Notes under the pieces: model-generated
What the model saw: the letters and a program-made list of their open reading frames with translations, nothing else
What the model was told of the DNA's origin: nothing
The model's database searches: none
NCBI RefSeq assembly: GCF_016919245.1
Contig: NZ_JAFEJA010000001.1
Location: 248,001-312,000 of the forward strand
Source of the DNA: Streptomyces zhihengii
GTDB taxonomy: Bacteria > Actinomycetota > Actinomycetes > Streptomycetales > Streptomycetaceae
Length of the DNA stretch: 64,000 bases
Direction of reading: 5' to 3'
Position numbers and translations under genes: made by a program
Shown here: positions 17,016 through 25,621 of the stretch, in pieces
Numbering within the stretch: the first letter of the stretch is position 1
How the letters are laid out: each line of letters opens with the position of its first letter

Positions 17016-17029
17016 TGGGAGCGCTCCCA
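17016..17029. promoter_or_regulatory. Perfect CebR-box (LacI-family operator)
   Basis: TGGGAGCGCTCCCA is a perfect 14-bp palindrome and is identical to the established Streptomyces CebR operator that controls cellobiose uptake, beta-glucosidase and cellulase genes. It lies 21-34 bp upstream of the GNAT start at 16995. No cellulase or sugar transporter gene is adjacent. Confidence 0.85.
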
Positions 17030-17145
17030 CAACTGCTTTCGGCCGCTCGCGCCGGGACGGGCCCGGGCGGCCGGGGGGTGTGGGGGCCGGGGGGTGCGGT
17101 GGCCGGGGCGGCCGGGGGTGCGCGGAACGGGGGCGGCCGGGGCGG

Positions 17146-17484
17146 TCAGCCGGGGGTGTCGGCGTGGCGGAGTTCGGCCAGGAGTTCGCTCTGGCCCGCC
17201 AGGAGTTCGGTGAGGATGCGGCGGGCCGCACGCAGGAGTTCGGCCACGTCGCCGCCGGCCAGGGCGTAGCTGACGGTGGAGCCGTCGCGGATGGATATCA
17301 CGATGCCGGAGCGCCGCAGCACCGCGAGCTGCTGGGAGAGGTTGGAGGGCTCGATCTCGATCTCGTTGAGCAGTTCGCGTACGGGTACGGGGCCGTTCTG
17401 GAGCAGTTCCAGGACGCGGATGCGCACGGGGTGCCCGAGCATGCGAAAGAACTCCGCCTTGGCCTGGTACAGCGGTACCTGCAT
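17146..17484 (-). CDS. ArsR-family winged-helix regulator
   Basis: 112 residues from ATG 17484, preceded by GGCAGGAGC. The core AKAEFFRMLGHPVRIRVLEL leads into the helix-turn-helix LNEIEIEPSNLSQQLAVLRR and the beta wing SIRDGSTVSYAL. The alpha-3 metal site of classic ArsR (ELCVCDL) is absent and the protein has no cysteine at all, so it probably senses something other than arsenite or cadmium. An imperfect 22-bp palindrome lies upstream. Confidence 0.9.
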   Translation of the reverse strand: MQVPLYQAKAEFFRMLGHPVRIRVLELLQNGPVPVRELLNEIEIEPSNLSQQLAVLRRSGIVISIRDGSTVSYALAGGDVAELLRAARRILTELLAGQSELLAELRHADTPG

Positions 17485-17620
17485 GCGACAACGCTCCTGC
17501 CGGGTCTGGGTCGCTGGTGGGGGGCGGCAGCCCGGTCTGCCGGGTGCCCGATGGCCGACGTCATGATCCTGCCGCGTCCGGCCCCGCCCCCACCCACGTC
17601 TGACCATTTTCGGATGTGCC

Positions 17621-17642
17621 GAGTTGAAGACTTCTGCAACTC
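17621..17642. promoter_or_regulatory. Imperfect 22-bp palindrome upstream of ArsR gene
   Basis: GAGTTG (17621-17626) and CAACTC (17637-17642) bracket a further partly symmetric core (AAGACTTCTG); 18 of 22 positions are symmetric. It lies 137 bp upstream of the ArsR start and 35 bp downstream of the Roadblock gene, so it is a candidate ArsR operator. Confidence 0.4.
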
Positions 17643-17676
17643 GTGGGCGTGCGGGGCCGGATCGTACGGCGAAGGG

Positions 17677-18048
17677 TTACAGCTCCAGTTCCGCCTCGAC
17701 CCGCTTGAGCTGGTGGCGGGCCATGGCCAGGTTGGACCTCCCCTTGTCCAGGACGATGTAGAGGAAGAGTCCGTTGCCGCCCTTCCCTCTGAGCAGCCGG
17801 ATCAGGTGGTACTGGCTGCCGAGAGTGATGAGTACGTCCTCGATCTCCTCCTTGAGCCCCAGCATGTCCATCGCGCGGAGCTTCGCCCGGATCACATCGG
17901 TGTTGCCCGCGGCGGCGACCGTGAGGTCGAGGTCCTTGCCGCCGCCGAGCGTGCCGAGGGCCATACCGCTCGTGTAGTCCACCAGGGCGACCCCCACACT
18001 GCCCTCGATGGTCATCGCCTCCTTCAGAGACGTCTCGACGTTCGCCAT
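17677..18048 (-). CDS. Roadblock/LC7-like small protein
   Basis: 123 residues, starting MANVETSLKEAMTIEGSVGV. The sequence ALVDYTSGMALGTLGGG and the following helix and strand pattern (NTDVIRAKLRAMD, VLITLGSQYHLIRLL, FLYIVLDK) fit the Roadblock/LC7 fold, which in actinomycetes usually works with small GTPases or sensor kinases in conservon-like clusters. None of those partners is next to it here. Function unknown. Confidence 0.8.
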   Translation of the reverse strand: MANVETSLKEAMTIEGSVGVALVDYTSGMALGTLGGGKDLDLTVAAAGNTDVIRAKLRAMDMLGLKEEIEDVLITLGSQYHLIRLLRGKGGNGLFLYIVLDKGRSNLAMARHQLKRVEAELEL

Positions 18049-18201
18049 CTGTGCCCACTCCCTCGATCGTGGATGCCGGGCCGGTCGCGGCCGGCCCGCC
18101 TGTGATCAGGACGCTACTGACGGGCAGGACGGCGGAACGCCGGATGCGCGGAACCGTCCGAAAACAGCCCCTGGCGCTCCGGATCACGTCCTGGGGAGGG
18201 C

Positions 18202-19317
18202 TCAGGGGCCGACGGGTCGCAGACCGTAGACGCGGGTCGCCGTGGCGGCGAGGAACGCCTCCCGCTCCCCGGGGTCCAGCCGGGCGGTGAGCGCGCGGGC
18301 GGTGTCCAGGACCTCCGTGTATCCGGCGGCCGGCAGGCACACGGGCCAGTCGGAGCCGAACATCACCCGTCCGGGGCCGAAGGCGTCGAGGACGGTGTCG
18401 GCGTACGGCGCCAGACCGGCGACGGTCCAGGCGTCCCGGTCGGCCTCGCTGACGAGACCGGAGAGCTTGCAGGTGGTGTTGGGGAGGGCGGCGAACGCGC
18501 GGAGTTCGCCCGCCCACGGCGTCAACCGGCCCGTGGCGACGGGTGGTTTGCCCGCGTGGTCGAGGACGAAGCGGACGCCGGGGTGGCGGGCGGCGGCCGC
18601 GCGGGCGGCGGGGAGCTGGTGCGGGCGCACGACCAGGTCGTAGACGAGGCCCGCCGCACCGAGCGCCGTGAGCCCCCGGCCGACGTCCGGGCGCAGCAGC
18701 CAGCCGGGGTCGGGTTCCTCCTGCACCTGGTGGCGGATGCCCACGAGGCGGTCCCCGCCGGGAGCGGCCCGCAGCGCGGCGAGGTCGTCGGCGACGCCGG
18801 GGGCGGTGAGGTCCGTCCAGCCGACGACGCCCGCGATCAGGGGGCTCGCACCGGCCGTGGCGAGGAACGCGAGCGTCTCCCGGGTGTCGCAGACGGTCTG
18901 GACGAGGACCGTGGCGTCGACCGGCGTCCCGGCCGTGGCCCGTGCCAGGTCGGCCGGGAGGAAGTCGCGGCGGATCGGCTCAAGGGCGGGATCGTCCAGC
19001 CAGGGCAGGTCGAACGCGGAGCGGTCCCACAGATGGTGGTGGGCGTCGACGACCCGCGGGGCGGGCGGGGTGTCTGGCAGGGGCGACGCGTGGCCGGCCC
19101 GGGCGTCGGACGGGTGCGGTGTCTGGCCGGCCTGGCCGTCGGACGGGTGCGCCGGGCGTCCGGCCCCGGCATCAGGCCGGTCCGGCGCGCGTCCGGCTCC
19201 GGTCTCGGGGCGGTGCGCCGGGCTTCCGGCCCCGGCGTCGGACGGGTGCGCCGGGCGGCCGGCCCCGGTCTCGGGCCGCTCCGGCGGCCGTCCCGCCCCC
19301 GAGCGCCGGGCGCTCAC
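18202..19317 (-). CDS. Amidohydrolase, probable L-fuconolactonase
   Basis: 371 residues from the GTG at 19317, which overlaps the upstream reductase stop by four bases (GTGA), so translation is coupled. Residues 7-83 are seven 11-residue repeats. The catalytic part starts at VVDAHHHLWD (metal-binding H-x-H) and contains FVLDHAGKPPV and MFGSDWPVCLP, the metal and catalytic motifs of the COG3618 lactonase family, which opens L-fucono-1,5-lactone to L-fuconate. Context of a fuconate dehydratase and a 2-keto-3-deoxyfuconate dehydrogenase-like SDR supports this. The repeat extension is not normal for the family. Confidence 0.85.
   Translation of the reverse strand: MSARRSGAGRPPERPETGAGRPAHPSDAGAGSPAHRPETGAGRAPDRPDAGAGRPAHPSDGQAGQTPHPSDARAGHASPLPDTPPAPRVVDAHHHLWDRSAFDLPWLDDPALEPIRRDFLPADLARATAGTPVDATVLVQTVCDTRETLAFLATAGASPLIAGVVGWTDLTAPGVADDLAALRAAPGGDRLVGIRHQVQEEPDPGWLLRPDVGRGLTALGAAGLVYDLVVRPHQLPAARAAAARHPGVRFVLDHAGKPPVATGRLTPWAGELRAFAALPNTTCKLSGLVSEADRDAWTVAGLAPYADTVLDAFGPGRVMFGSDWPVCLPAAGYTEVLDTARALTARLDPGEREAFLAATATRVYGLRPVGP
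19069..19299 (-). repeat. Seven 33-bp tandem repeats coding an 11-residue motif
   Basis: The lactonase N-terminus holds seven units of the pattern GAGRPAHPSDA (variants RPET, RPDA, PSDG, LPDT endings). They are contiguous and in frame, immediately before the catalytic domain. No start codon lies between the repeats and the domain, so they are likely translated. Confidence 0.9.
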
Positions 19318-20309
19318 CGGTCGGCCTCCGCGGGCACCGGGACGTCGCCGGGGAGGAGTCCCTCGGACCGGAGGTCCCGCCACAGCTCCCCCGGCAGGGG
19401 CGCGGCCAGCCGGTCGGCCGCGTCGGTGATCTCGGCGGCGTCGCGCGCCCCGATCAGCGCGCCGGCGACGGCCGGGTGCGCCAGCGCGAAGCGCACGGCG
19501 GCGGCGCGCAGCGGCACACCGTGCCGGGCGCAGACCTCCTGCATCCGCAGGGCGCGCCGCAGCAGTGGCGGGGGGACGGGCGTGTAGTCGTAGGTGGAGC
19601 GGGGTGTGGGGGCGGCCAGCAGGCCCGAGTTGAAGACGCCGCCGAGCACGACCGGGACGCCGCGCCGGTGGGCCTCGGGCAGCAGGTCGGTGTGCGCGGT
19701 CTGGTCGAGGAGGGTGTAGCGGCCGGCGACGAGGACGACGTCGACGTCCGTCTCGCGGACGAAGCGGGCGGGCACGGCGCTCTGGTTCATCCCGACCCCG
19801 ATGGCCCGGACCACGCCCTCGCCGCGGAGGCGTTCGAGGGCCGGGTACGCCTCGGTGAGGGCCTGTTCCACATGGTCGTCGGGGTCGTGGAGGTGGACGA
19901 TGTCGATGTGGTCGGTGCCCAGCCGCCGCAGGCTCGCCTCGATGCTCCGCCGGACGCCGTCGGCGCCGAAGTCGAAGACCCGGCGGTGGGTGGCGGGCAC
20001 GGCGAAGCCGTTGGCGAGGTCGTCGCCGGTGGCGCCGGGGGTGGGGACGAGCAGCCGGCCGACCTTGGTGGAGAGGGTGTACGTGTCGCGCGGGCGGTGC
20101 CGGAGCGCGGCGCCCAGGCGCCGTTCGGAGAGGCCGAGTCCGTAGTGGGGCGCGGTGTCGAAGGCGCGGACGCCGGCGTCCCAGGCGGCGTCCACCGTGG
20201 CCGCCGCCTGTTCGTCGGTGACCGGTGCGTAGAGGTTGCCGATGCCGGCGGCGCCCAGCAGCAGGCGGGTGAGGGGCACGCCGGCGCGGCCGCCGCTGCG
20301 GGTGCGCAC
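19314..20309 (-). CDS. Aldo/keto reductase, probable L-fucose (D-threo-aldose) 1-dehydrogenase
   Basis: 331 residues. AKR motifs: FDTAPHYGLGLSERRLG (Asp, Tyr), TLSTKVGRLLVP (Lys) and DIVHLHDPDDHVEQ (His). This pattern, with LLLGAAGIGNLYAPV at the start, is typical of D-threo-aldose 1-dehydrogenases, which oxidise L-fucose to its lactone. It is in a run of fucose genes and overlaps the lactonase start by four bases. The preceding SDR ends 4 bp upstream. Confidence 0.87.
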   Translation of the reverse strand: MRTRSGGRAGVPLTRLLLGAAGIGNLYAPVTDEQAAATVDAAWDAGVRAFDTAPHYGLGLSERRLGAALRHRPRDTYTLSTKVGRLLVPTPGATGDDLANGFAVPATHRRVFDFGADGVRRSIEASLRRLGTDHIDIVHLHDPDDHVEQALTEAYPALERLRGEGVVRAIGVGMNQSAVPARFVRETDVDVVLVAGRYTLLDQTAHTDLLPEAHRRGVPVVLGGVFNSGLLAAPTPRSTYDYTPVPPPLLRRALRMQEVCARHGVPLRAAAVRFALAHPAVAGALIGARDAAEITDAADRLAAPLPGELWRDLRSEGLLPGDVPVPAEADR

Positions 20310-20312
20310 GGC

Positions 20313-21071
20313 TCACCGTGCCCGGGGGCGCAGCCGCAGGGAGGCCATCCCGCCGTCGACGGGGAGCGCGGTGCCGGTGACGGCGGACGACTGCGGTCCG
20401 GCGAGGTGCACGATGGCGGCGGCGACCTCGTCGGCGGTGACCAGGCGGCCGATGGGCTGCCGTGCGCTGAGCGCGGCGTGTTCGGCTGCGGGGTCGTCGG
20501 CGGCGTCGAGGAGCCGGGCGACCCACGGGGTGTCCACGGTGCCGGGGTTGACGCAGTTGACCCGGACGCCCTCGTGGACGTGGTCGGCGGCCATGGCGAG
20601 GGTGAGGGCGAGGACGGCTCCCTTGGACGCCGAGTAGAGGGCGCGCTGCGGCAGTCCGGCGGTGGCGGCGATGGAGCAGGTGTTGACGACGGAGGCGTGG
20701 GCGGAGGCGCGCAGGTGCGGCAGGGCGGCGCGGGTGGTGCGGACGATGCCGAGGACGTTGACGTCCAGGACCCGCCGCCATTCGTCGTCGTCGTTGTCCT
20801 CGACGGTGCCGGCGGCGCCGATCCCGGCGTTGTTGACGAGGATGTCCAGCCCGCCGAGCGCGGTGGCGGCCGCCGTCACGGCGCCGGTGACGCCTTCGCG
20901 GTCGCCGACGTCGGCGGTGAAGCCGTGCACGCCCGCGGGGAGGTCGGACGGGCTCAGGTCGAGCACGGCGACTTCGGCGCCGTGTTCGCGCAGGAGTCGG
21001 GCGGTGGCACGCCCGATGCCGGACGCGCCGCCGGTGACCAGGGCCCGCAGTCCGTCGAGTCCGCCGCTCAT
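20313..21071 (-). CDS. SDR, probable 2-keto-3-deoxy-L-fuconate dehydrogenase
   Basis: 252 residues from ATG 21071. Classical SDR motifs: [18 protein letters not shown] (cofactor), [11 protein letters not shown], and the catalytic Ser (NTCSIA) and Tyr-Lys (LYSASK). The C-terminus ends [14 protein letters not shown]. In the non-phosphorylative fucose route this SDR oxidises 2-keto-3-deoxy-L-fuconate to the 2,4-diketo acid. Its start overlaps the stop of the dehydratase by four bases (ATGA), which supports one transcript. An L-fucose dehydrogenase role is the alternative. Confidence 0.87.
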   Translation of the reverse strand: MSGGLDGLRALVTGGASGIGRATARLLREHGAEVAVLDLSPSDLPAGVHGFTADVGDREGVTGAVTAAATALGGLDILVNNAGIGAAGTVEDNDDDEWRRVLDVNVLGIVRTTRAALPHLRASAHASVVNTCSIAATAGLPQRALYSASKGAVLALTLAMAADHVHEGVRVNCVNPGTVDTPWVARLLDAADDPAAEHAALSARQPIGRLVTADEVAAAIVHLAGPQSSAVTGTALPVDGGMASLRLRPRAR

Positions 21072-22405
21072 GCCGTCTCTCCCCCGCTGATGAGGTCGGC
21101 CGCCCAGAAGGTGCCGTCCGGATAGGTGTAGGTCGCGATCGACGCCGGGTGCATGGCGCTGGAGAAGCCGGGGGCCGAGGGCGCCCGGTAGCGCCCGCCG
21201 GTCACGTGCACGGGGTGCACGAAGTGCTCGTGGAGGTGGTCCACGTATTCGATGACGCGGTCCTCGGTGGTCCCGGACAGGGCGACGTAGTCGAACATCG
21301 CCAGGTGCTGGACGAGTTCGCACAGTCCCACTCCCCCGGCGTGGGGGCAGACCGGGACGCCGAACTTGGCGGCCAGCAGCAGGATGGCGAGGTTCTCGTT
21401 GACCCCGCCGACGCGGGCGGCGTCGAGCTGGAGGACGTCGATCGCCCCGGCCTGGAGGAGCTGTTTGAAGACGACGCGGTTCTGCGCGTGCTCGCCGGTG
21501 GCCACCTTCACCGGGGCGACCGCGCTGCGGATGGCGGCGTGGCCGAGGATGTCGTCGGGGCTGGTGGGCTCCTCGATCCAGTACGGGTCGAAGGCGGCGA
21601 GGGCCTTGGTCCAGGCGATGGCCTCGTCGACGTTCCAGCGCTGGTTGGCGTCGACGGCCAGCCGGACGCCGGGGCCGATCGCGGCGCGGGCGGCCCGGCA
21701 GCGGCGGACGTCGTCCTCCAGATCGGCCCCGACCTTCAGCTTGATCTGGGTGAACCCCTGGGCGACGGCCTCCTCGGCGAGGCGGGTCAGCCGGGCGTCC
21801 GAGTAGCCGAGCCAGCCGGGCGACGTGGTGTACGCGGGGTAGCCGCGGCGCACGAGGTCGGCCGCGCGGGCCTCGCGGCCCTCCCGGCCGCGGCGCAGCA
21901 GGTCCAGGGCCTCCTGCGGGGTGAGCGCGTCGGCGATGTAGCGGAAGTCGACCTGGGAGACGAGCCATTCGGGCTCGGCGTCGGCCAGCAGCCGCCACAG
22001 GGGCTTGCGGGCGCGCTTGGCCGCGAGGTCCCAGACGGCGTTGACGACGGCGCCGGTCGCCATGTGCATCACGCCCTTCTCGGGGCCGAGCCAGCGCAGT
22101 TGGCTGTCGCCGTTCAGGTCCCGGCTGAGCGATCCGGGGTCGGCGCACAGCTCGGCGACCGGGCGGCCGGTGACATGCGACCGGAGCGCGTCGAGGGCGG
22201 CGACCTGGACGTCGTTGCCGCGTCCGATGGTGAAGGCGAAGCCGTGCCCCTCCACACCGTCGCCGGCGTCGGTGCGCAGAACGAGATAGGCGGCGGAGTA
22301 GTCGGGGTCCGGGTTCATCGCGTCCGACCCGTCGAGCTCGCGCGAGGTCGGGAAGCGGATGTCGTAGGTCTCCATCGCGGTCACCCGGGGGGTGTCTGTG
22401 GGCAA
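21068..22405 (-). CDS. fucD: L-fuconate dehydratase (enolase superfamily)
   Basis: 445 residues. I use the TTG at 22405 because AAAGGAC lies 5 bases upstream and the family starts with about ten residues before the conserved [20 protein letters not shown] segment; the ATG at 22375 would leave too short a lead. Catalytic Lys pair IKLKVGAD, metal ligands in VDANQRW, WIEEP and ATGEHAQN, and the His base in CPHAGGVG are all present. It removes water from L-fuconate to give 2-keto-3-deoxy-L-fuconate. First gene of a four-gene operon running leftwards. Confidence 0.95.
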   Translation of the reverse strand: MPTDTPRVTAMETYDIRFPTSRELDGSDAMNPDPDYSAAYLVLRTDAGDGVEGHGFAFTIGRGNDVQVAALDALRSHVTGRPVAELCADPGSLSRDLNGDSQLRWLGPEKGVMHMATGAVVNAVWDLAAKRARKPLWRLLADAEPEWLVSQVDFRYIADALTPQEALDLLRRGREGREARAADLVRRGYPAYTTSPGWLGYSDARLTRLAEEAVAQGFTQIKLKVGADLEDDVRRCRAARAAIGPGVRLAVDANQRWNVDEAIAWTKALAAFDPYWIEEPTSPDDILGHAAIRSAVAPVKVATGEHAQNRVVFKQLLQAGAIDVLQLDAARVGGVNENLAILLLAAKFGVPVCPHAGGVGLCELVQHLAMFDYVALSGTTEDRVIEYVDHLHEHFVHPVHVTGGRYRAPSAPGFSSAMHPASIATYTYPDGTFWAADLISGGETA

Positions 22406-22480
22406 CGTGGGTCCTTTCGGCGGGACTTGCTGCCGGACGGCCCCGACGATAGGCAGCGGATACCCTCCAAGGCAAGACAG

Positions 22481-22491
22481 ACATCGGATGT
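22481..22491. promoter_or_regulatory. Palindrome ACATCGGATGT upstream of fucose operon
   Basis: A perfect 5-1-5 palindrome 76 bp upstream of the fucD start. A near copy, ACATCGGATGA, lies at 22620-22630 on the side of the divergent methyltransferase gene. Short symmetric sites of this kind are typical of GntR- and IclR-family sugar-acid regulators. No such regulator gene is in the window. Confidence 0.55.
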
Positions 22492-22619
22492 ATCGCGGGA
22501 TTCGACGGGATCGGCCCGCCTCGAACCGGAACGATCCGGGACACGGGCGGCAGGAAGCCGAGGAGGCGACCCGAGGTGGTGACGGCACCGATCGAGGAAC
22601 ATATGACGGAGCCGCCGAG

Positions 22620-22630
22620 ACATCGGATGA
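22620..22630. promoter_or_regulatory. Second ACATCGGATG site
   Basis: ACATCGGATGA differs from the first site only at the last base and lies 139 bp from it, closer to the divergent methyltransferase start at 22704. The pair may form a looped or cooperative operator between the two genes. Confidence 0.45.
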
Positions 22631-22703
22631 ACTCGGGGGCCTCGGCGGGCGGCGGCGTTCCTCCCGTGCTGCGGGCGGCGCGGGCCGGCGGGACCATGGG
22701 GGC

Positions 22704-23543
22704 ATGGCAGTGGAGACCTCTTCGGCGGACCGTGAACGGCCGCCCGGCGGCGAGGGGCACTACGGCGAACGGATCTTCCGCCCCGGGGACAGCGGCGAGG
22801 CGGACCGCATCGATCACGGCGCCCTCGCCTACGACGCGATCACCCTGGCCAGGCTGCGGCGGCTGGGGGCGGGCCCCGGGTGGCGGTGCCTCGACGTGGG
22901 CGCCGGCACCGGCAGCGTGGCCCGGGCGCTGCTGCGGGACGCGGGCGTCGCGGAGGTGGTGGCGGTCGACCGGGACACCCGCTTCCTGGCGGAGGATCCG
23001 CCGGAGGGCCTGACCCCGCTGGAGGCCGACGTCCTCGCCGACGGCTTCGACCCGGGACGGTTCGACCTGGTGCACGCGCGGTTCGTCCTCATGCACCTGC
23101 CGGACCCCGCACGGATGACGGCACGCCTGGCGGGCCTCCTGGCGCCGGGCGGGGTCCTGGTGGTCGGCGACGCGGTCGACCTCACGACCGGAGCCGCGCC
23201 CGACGGGCCCGTGACCGCCGCGGTGCGCGCGATGTGGCGGGGCCTGCGGGACACCATCGGCACCAACGTGTCCTGGGTGCCGGACTGCCCGCGCCTGCTG
23301 ACCGAGGCCGGGCTGGAGTCCGTCGCCGCGGAGATCCATGTCCCGCCCCTGGAGGCCGGCAGCCCGATCAGCCGGTTCTGGGCGGACACCTGGGAGCGGT
23401 CGAGGGACGCCATGACGGCCACCGGCCTGGTGGACGACGAGGGCCTGGACGAGGCCCTCCGCAGCCTCGGAGCCGCTGAGTTCGCCGGCTTCTCCCCCGG
23501 GATGCTCACCGCCTGGGGGCGGGCGCCGGCGCCCGCGAACTGA
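22704..23543 (+). CDS. Class I SAM-dependent methyltransferase
   Basis: 279 residues from ATG 22704; no strong ribosome-binding site is seen, and an ATG in another frame lies just upstream. The SAM-binding glycine motif is [18 protein letters not shown], followed by [11 protein letters not shown] (acidic ribose-binding residue), and motif IV region [16 protein letters not shown] and post-motif [13 protein letters not shown]. This is the generic type-11/25 methyltransferase fold; the substrate cannot be read. It is divergent from the fucose operon, sharing its regulatory region. Confidence 0.9.
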   Translation: MAVETSSADRERPPGGEGHYGERIFRPGDSGEADRIDHGALAYDAITLARLRRLGAGPGWRCLDVGAGTGSVARALLRDAGVAEVVAVDRDTRFLAEDPPEGLTPLEADVLADGFDPGRFDLVHARFVLMHLPDPARMTARLAGLLAPGGVLVVGDAVDLTTGAAPDGPVTAAVRAMWRGLRDTIGTNVSWVPDCPRLLTEAGLESVAAEIHVPPLEAGSPISRFWADTWERSRDAMTATGLVDDEGLDEALRSLGAAEFAGFSPGMLTAWGRAPAPAN

Positions 23544-23717
23544 CGGGCGCCCGACACGGAAGAAACCCGGGCGCGGACCCCGGGGCGTCCGGCGGCGGCC
23601 GCCGCTCGAAGCTTTGCGCCCGCCGCTCACGCCCGCGCGCCCGCCGCGCACACCCCCGCGCCGCCGCTCGAAGCCCGTGGGCCGCCGCTCACACCGCGCA
23701 CGGCCGCCATCTAGTCG

Positions 23718-23759
23718 TTGACAAGTTCGGTCGCCGTGCGCAATCTTGTCAGTGACAAG
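23718..23759 (+). promoter_or_regulatory. Promoter with overlapping operator CTTGTCAGTGACAAG
   Basis: TTGACA (23718-23723), a 17-bp spacer and CAATCT (23741-23746) form a plausible promoter. A perfect 7-1-7 palindrome, CTTGTCAGTGACAAG, covers 23745-23759, that is the end of the -10 and the start site, where a repressor would block initiation. A related half, TTGACAAG, starts at 23718. The gene controlled starts at 23798. Confidence 0.65.
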
Positions 23760-23797
23760 TCGGGTCGGGGGTTCCGGCCCGGAAGGGGGATCGCACG

Positions 23798-23866
23798 ATG
23801 AACGCGATGAACGCGATGAACGCGATGAACGCGGCGGAGGCGGCGGAGGCGGCGGAGGCGGCGAAC
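23798..23866 (+). repeat. 9-bp (ATGAACGCG)4 array then GCGGAGGCG-type units at the start codon
   Basis: Four exact copies of ATGAACGCG cover 23798-23833, then three GCGGAGGCG-type units follow to about 23862. All units are multiples of three, so copy-number changes would keep the frame but alter the number of start codons. Confidence 0.9.
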
Positions 23867-24754
23867 GTGACGAACACGGGCGACTCGACGGGCGAGGACC
23901 TCGGACAGGTGCGCCGGATGTGGCACCTGCTCGAACCGCTGCACGCCGTCCTGTACTACGCGCCGCAGGCGTTCGACCAGGCGGCGGCGCTCGGCTTCGC
24001 GGTCGACGAGCGCTGGCCCGCCTACTTCGCCTGGCGCGCCGCGCCCCTGGGCGAGGCGGGGGCCGGGGACGTGACCGAGGCGTTCCACAGCTTCAGCCCG
24101 CGGATGGTCGAGCGGTACGTGCCGGACGCCTGGCGGACCGCCCCGCCCGCGGAGGTCCTCGCGGCCCGGCTGCGCGCCGTGGATCAGGTCTACCGCGCGG
24201 TGCTGGGCGAGGGGGCGGGGTCGCACGCACTGGCCGAGGCCGCCGCCCTGGCCCGTCGCGCCGCCGCCGGCGCCGACACCGCCGGACGCCCCCTCGCCGC
24301 GCCGAACGCCGCCCTCCCCTGGCCCGAGGAGCCGCATCTGGTGCTCTGGCAGGCCGCGACCGTCCTGCGCGAGCACCGGGGTGACGGCCATGTCACCGCA
24401 CTGCGGGAGGCGGGGCTCGACCCCGTCGAATCGCTCGTCTCCTTCGCGTCCGTGGGAGCGGCCCCGGCGGAGACCTTCGCGAGCCGCGGCTGGACCGACG
24501 CCGAATGGAGCGCGGCGGCCGAACGGCTCGTCGTGCGCGGGCTGATGGACGCCGACGGGGCGGCGACCGACGCCGGCCGCGCGCTGCGGTCCCGGATCGA
24601 GCAGCGCACCGACGCCTCGGCGGCCGCGCCCTGGGCCGTGCTCGGCCCGGACGGCACGGCACGGCTGGCCGAACTCCTCGGTGACCCCTGGGTCGCGGTG
24701 CTGGGCACCGGTCTGCTGCCCGCGACCAACACCCTGGGCATCGGCCGGATCTGA
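23798..24754 (+). CDS. SalK-like / SCO6745-family protein with (MNA)4 start
   Basis: 318 residues. The sequence from GQVRRMWHLLEPLHAVLYYA onwards, with AFHSFSPRMVERYVPDAW and GWTDAEWSAAAERLVVRGLM near the C-terminus, matches the SCO6745/SalK family, a helix-rich protein with a winged-helix-like C-terminal part and no established biochemical role. The gene opens with four exact ATGAACGCG units, giving four in-frame start codons, followed by GCGGAG repeats. The first ATG is used. A palindrome-controlled promoter lies upstream. Confidence 0.8.
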   Translation: MNAMNAMNAMNAAEAAEAAEAANVTNTGDSTGEDLGQVRRMWHLLEPLHAVLYYAPQAFDQAAALGFAVDERWPAYFAWRAAPLGEAGAGDVTEAFHSFSPRMVERYVPDAWRTAPPAEVLAARLRAVDQVYRAVLGEGAGSHALAEAAALARRAAAGADTAGRPLAAPNAALPWPEEPHLVLWQAATVLREHRGDGHVTALREAGLDPVESLVSFASVGAAPAETFASRGWTDAEWSAAAERLVVRGLMDADGAATDAGRALRSRIEQRTDASAAAPWAVLGPDGTARLAELLGDPWVAVLGTGLLPATNTLGIGRI

Positions 24755-24832
24755 GGCTTCGGGGGCCGCACGCCGAGGCGGCTTCCGGCATGAGGTCCGC
24801 GTGCCGCGAGCGGCACACCCACGTCCGCGGCA

Positions 24833-25621
24833 TCACACCCAGGGTGGCGGGCCGTCCGGGACGAGGGTGTGGACGTCGAAGAGGATCGCGGCCTCCGCGC
24901 CGATCGCGGGGCCGCTCGTGCGCGCCATCCAGGTCAGGAACGGGCGCGCCTCGAAGCCGCGTTCGCCGAGTCCGCGGGTGTACTCGGCGTGCGCCTCCAG
25001 CGACGCGATGCCGGCGTCCAGCGGCGGGCCGGTGACATCGACGCCGTGGGTCGGCCGGGCCGCGCCGGCGAAGCACACCAGCCGGACGCCGCCCCACGGT
25101 TCGAGGCCCTCGTTCGCGAGCTCGGGGAAGACCCACCGGTTGCCCGCGTCCCGTGCGGCGTCCAGCGCGGCGAGGCCGACGACGCGGTGGTCGGCCTGGT
25201 TGGTCATCCCGCCGACCATCCGGACGCCGAAGTCGCCGGACACCATGACCTGGGGCCGGTGGCGGCGGACGGCGCGGACGATGTCCCGGCGCAGCCGCGG
25301 GCCGCCCTCGATCACTCCGTCGGTGTGGTCGAGGAACTCCACCACACCGACGCCGACCGCCCGGGCCCCGGCGCGTTCCTCCTCCTCGCGCAGCGGACCG
25401 GCACGCTCGGGCTCGATGGCGTCGATACCGGCTTCGCCGCGGGTGGCGAGGAGATAGGTGACGGTCTTGCCCTGGCCGGTCCAGCGGGCGACCGCGCAGG
25501 CGGTGCCGTACTCGATGTCGTCCGGGTGGGCCGCCACGGCGAGGCAGCGCTGCCAGTCCTCCGGCAGTTCGGGGAGCAGTTCGTGCCGGGCCGTCTCGGT
25601 GTCGGAACGGGAAGCGCTCAT
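24833..25621 (-). CDS. PIG-L family deacetylase
   Basis: 262 residues from ATG 25621. The zinc-binding signature AHPDD appears in CLAVAAHPDDIEYGTACAVA, with the later TNQADHRVVGLAALDAARDA carrying the third metal-binding His. GlcNAc-PI and mycothiol-precursor deacetylases of this fold remove acetyl from N-acetylglucosaminyl groups; this one lacks features that identify it as MshB or Mca, so the substrate is open. Convergent with the SalK-like gene, 79 bp apart. Confidence 0.9.
   Translation of the reverse strand: MSASRSDTETARHELLPELPEDWQRCLAVAAHPDDIEYGTACAVARWTGQGKTVTYLLATRGEAGIDAIEPERAGPLREEEERAGARAVGVGVVEFLDHTDGVIEGGPRLRRDIVRAVRRHRPQVMVSGDFGVRMVGGMTNQADHRVVGLAALDAARDAGNRWVFPELANEGLEPWGGVRLVCFAGAARPTHGVDVTGPPLDAGIASLEAHAEYTRGLGERGFEARPFLTWMARTSGPAIGAEAAILFDVHTLVPDGPPPWV

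Noticed and set aside
17016..17029. Treating TGGGAGCGCTCCCA as a terminator stem
   Set aside because: It lies upstream of, not after, a gene and matches the CebR operator exactly, with no loop for a stable hairpin.
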